In this document: positions 6,801-6,942 of the stretch, piece by piece
How the letters are laid out: each line of letters begins with the position of its first letter
How positions within the stretch are numbered: position 1 is the stretch's first letter
Source of the DNA: Alphaproteobacteria bacterium
GTDB taxonomy: Bacteria; Pseudomonadota; Alphaproteobacteria; JAJTHO01
Assembly: GCA_021297975.1 (NCBI GenBank)
Contig: JAJTHO010000172.1
Location: 1 to 6,942, forward strand
Direction: 5' to 3'
DNA length: 6,942 bases
Made by a program: the position numbers and the translations under genes
Notes under the pieces: model-generated
Database searches by the model: none
The model's input: only the letters and a program-made list of their open reading frames with translations
Told to the model about the DNA's origin: nothing

Positions 6801-6942
6801 CCGCATGAAATGGTGCAGGCCTTTAAAGCGAGTGTTTAAAACCGCGAGCGGGCTGTCATCCCCCATCGAGCCAATGGCTTCCTTGCCCTCCGCCGCCATG
6901 GGATGCAGCAGCAGCTCCAGCTCTTCCATGCTCCACCCGGCG
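3876..6942 (-). CDS. gltB: glutamate synthase (NADPH) large subunit, N-terminal third beyond window
   Basis: GltB makes two glutamates from glutamine and 2-oxoglutarate in the cytoplasm, working with the NADPH-oxidising small subunit GltD. The frame is open at the right edge: residues AGWS precede the internal Met at 6929, so that Met is not the start. About 1,021 codons are visible of the roughly 1,500 usual for the family; the missing part is the glutaminase domain with its catalytic Cys1. Counting from Met 6929, the central domain covers about 1-340, starting with the linker around HPMAAEGKEAIGSMGDDSPL. The FMN-binding barrel spans about 375-735, with KSDSGEGGE (422-430), KPGEGGQLPG (478-487), SGHNGGTGASP (565-575) and LRADGGLKSGRD (608-619). 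The [3Fe-4S] ligands are C643, C649 and C654 in CLMVRQCHSNTC. The GXGXG beta-helix domain covers about 755-960 (for example GGELYAAGAAGERFAVRNSG). The frame is intact throughout. gltD is not adjacent downstream; nuoG is. It may lie upstream. Confidence 0.97.
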   Translation of the reverse strand, partial: AGWSMEELELLLHPMAAEGKEAIGSMGDDSPLAVLNTRFKGLHHFMRQNFAQVTNPPLDSIRERRVMSLKTRLGNLQNLLADAADTAPVWEFDTPILLPHELAQLKAALGKDMVMLAATYNPAETPLEKAVDALCLAALSAIEKGARAVLLTDTAEDADTVSMPMLLAVSALNSFLIRKRRRAHAALLVESSECLEPHHTAMLIACGATTVTPYLAAASITARHAQGLLPGLTLETALKQYQKALADGLLKIMAKLGISVVASYRGGYNFEAIGLSRALMDKYFPSVPSRLSGLGIEALASRKEALHREAYGQNPAVLPIGGFYRVRAGQEAHAYDGGIVHLLQTAVTENDPALFRQYVDKLHSRPPIQVRDLLEVSEAAQPMPVDEIEPVTSIRQRFVTPGMSLGALSPEAHGTLNIAMNRIGAKSDSGEGGEIRERYTRLANGDSANSAIKQIASARFGVTSEYLNQARELEIKVAQGAKPGEGGQLPGFKVTELIARLRHATPGVMLISPPPHHDIYSIEDLAQLIYDLKQAAPRARVGVKLVARSGIGTIAAGVAKANADVILVSGHNGGTGASPQSSIKHAGIPWEIGLAEVHQTLLLNDLRRNVVLRADGGLKSGRDIIVAALLGAEEYGIGTAALVAMGCLMVRQCHSNTCPVGICTQDETLREKFGGSAEKVINLMTFIAEDVRRCLSLMGARTLDEIIGRADLLGWRSGLAAGLHGLDLNPVLAEIPADAGKRGAPWREKTQGRIEVEDTLDAQILKDTADSFAQGASKRTLTYSISTRHRSVGARLSAHITEKFGMSALPDDQFVINLEGSAGQSFGVFTCKGVTLSLSGIANDYVGKGLCGGIIAVRPPRQGNLTPGQSHALIGNTCLYGATGGELYAAGAAGERFAVRNSGAVTVVEGCGANGCEYMTGGVAVILGAVGHNFAAGMTGGRAYVYDPEARLLDYLNAESVSVEPFDSAATDELRGLLSAHVLRTGSALAEGILQRWETEKKAFRLLIPKEILALKIKAAS

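Overview
The window holds the ends or whole of three large genes, all read from the minus strand, in the transcription order gltB (right, 5' end off the window), nuoG (complete), comEC (left, 3' end off the window). They fill almost everything; the only sizeable non-coding stretch is the 249 bases between nuoG and comEC (1554-1802). The organism is most likely an alphaproteobacterium. NuoG is of the mitochondrial/alphaproteobacterial type without the N7 iron-sulfur cysteines, GltB reads like alphaproteobacterial NADPH-GOGAT large subunits, and the ComEC sequence fits the same group. The genes are GC-rich. I cannot place it to order or genus.

Right part (3876-6942): the central, FMN-binding and GXGXG domains of the glutamate synthase large subunit. 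Middle (1803-3815): the NADH dehydrogenase I iron-sulfur subunit, 60 bases after gltB, with its own weak ribosome site and no convincing terminator between them, so co-transcription is plausible. Left (1-1553): a membrane protein whose frame stays open for 517 codons to the window edge. It carries the ComEC/Rec2 signature around an SISG-x-H motif. It has no stop codon inside the window, so a caller that requires closed ORFs would miss it and would report same-strand and opposite-strand shadow ORFs instead.

The nuoG-comEC gap is the structurally interesting part. It holds a 115-base imperfect palindrome (1632-1746) that can fold as a four-way, cloverleaf-like junction. Next to it lies a single unit of a second short repeat (1760-1788) that shares the outer GTCATT-x-CGAG motif, and a perfect 12-base palindrome sits at the outer boundary of the first element. 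A spaced direct repeat lies just upstream of comEC. These look like dispersed REP/MITE-type elements, not a new gene system.

Functionally the genes are housekeeping: nitrogen assimilation, respiration and DNA uptake. They are not known to work together. The neighbourhood is unusual mainly because nuoG is separated from other complex I genes on the visible downstream side. I see no defence system, mobile gene, CRISPR array, tRNA or rRNA.
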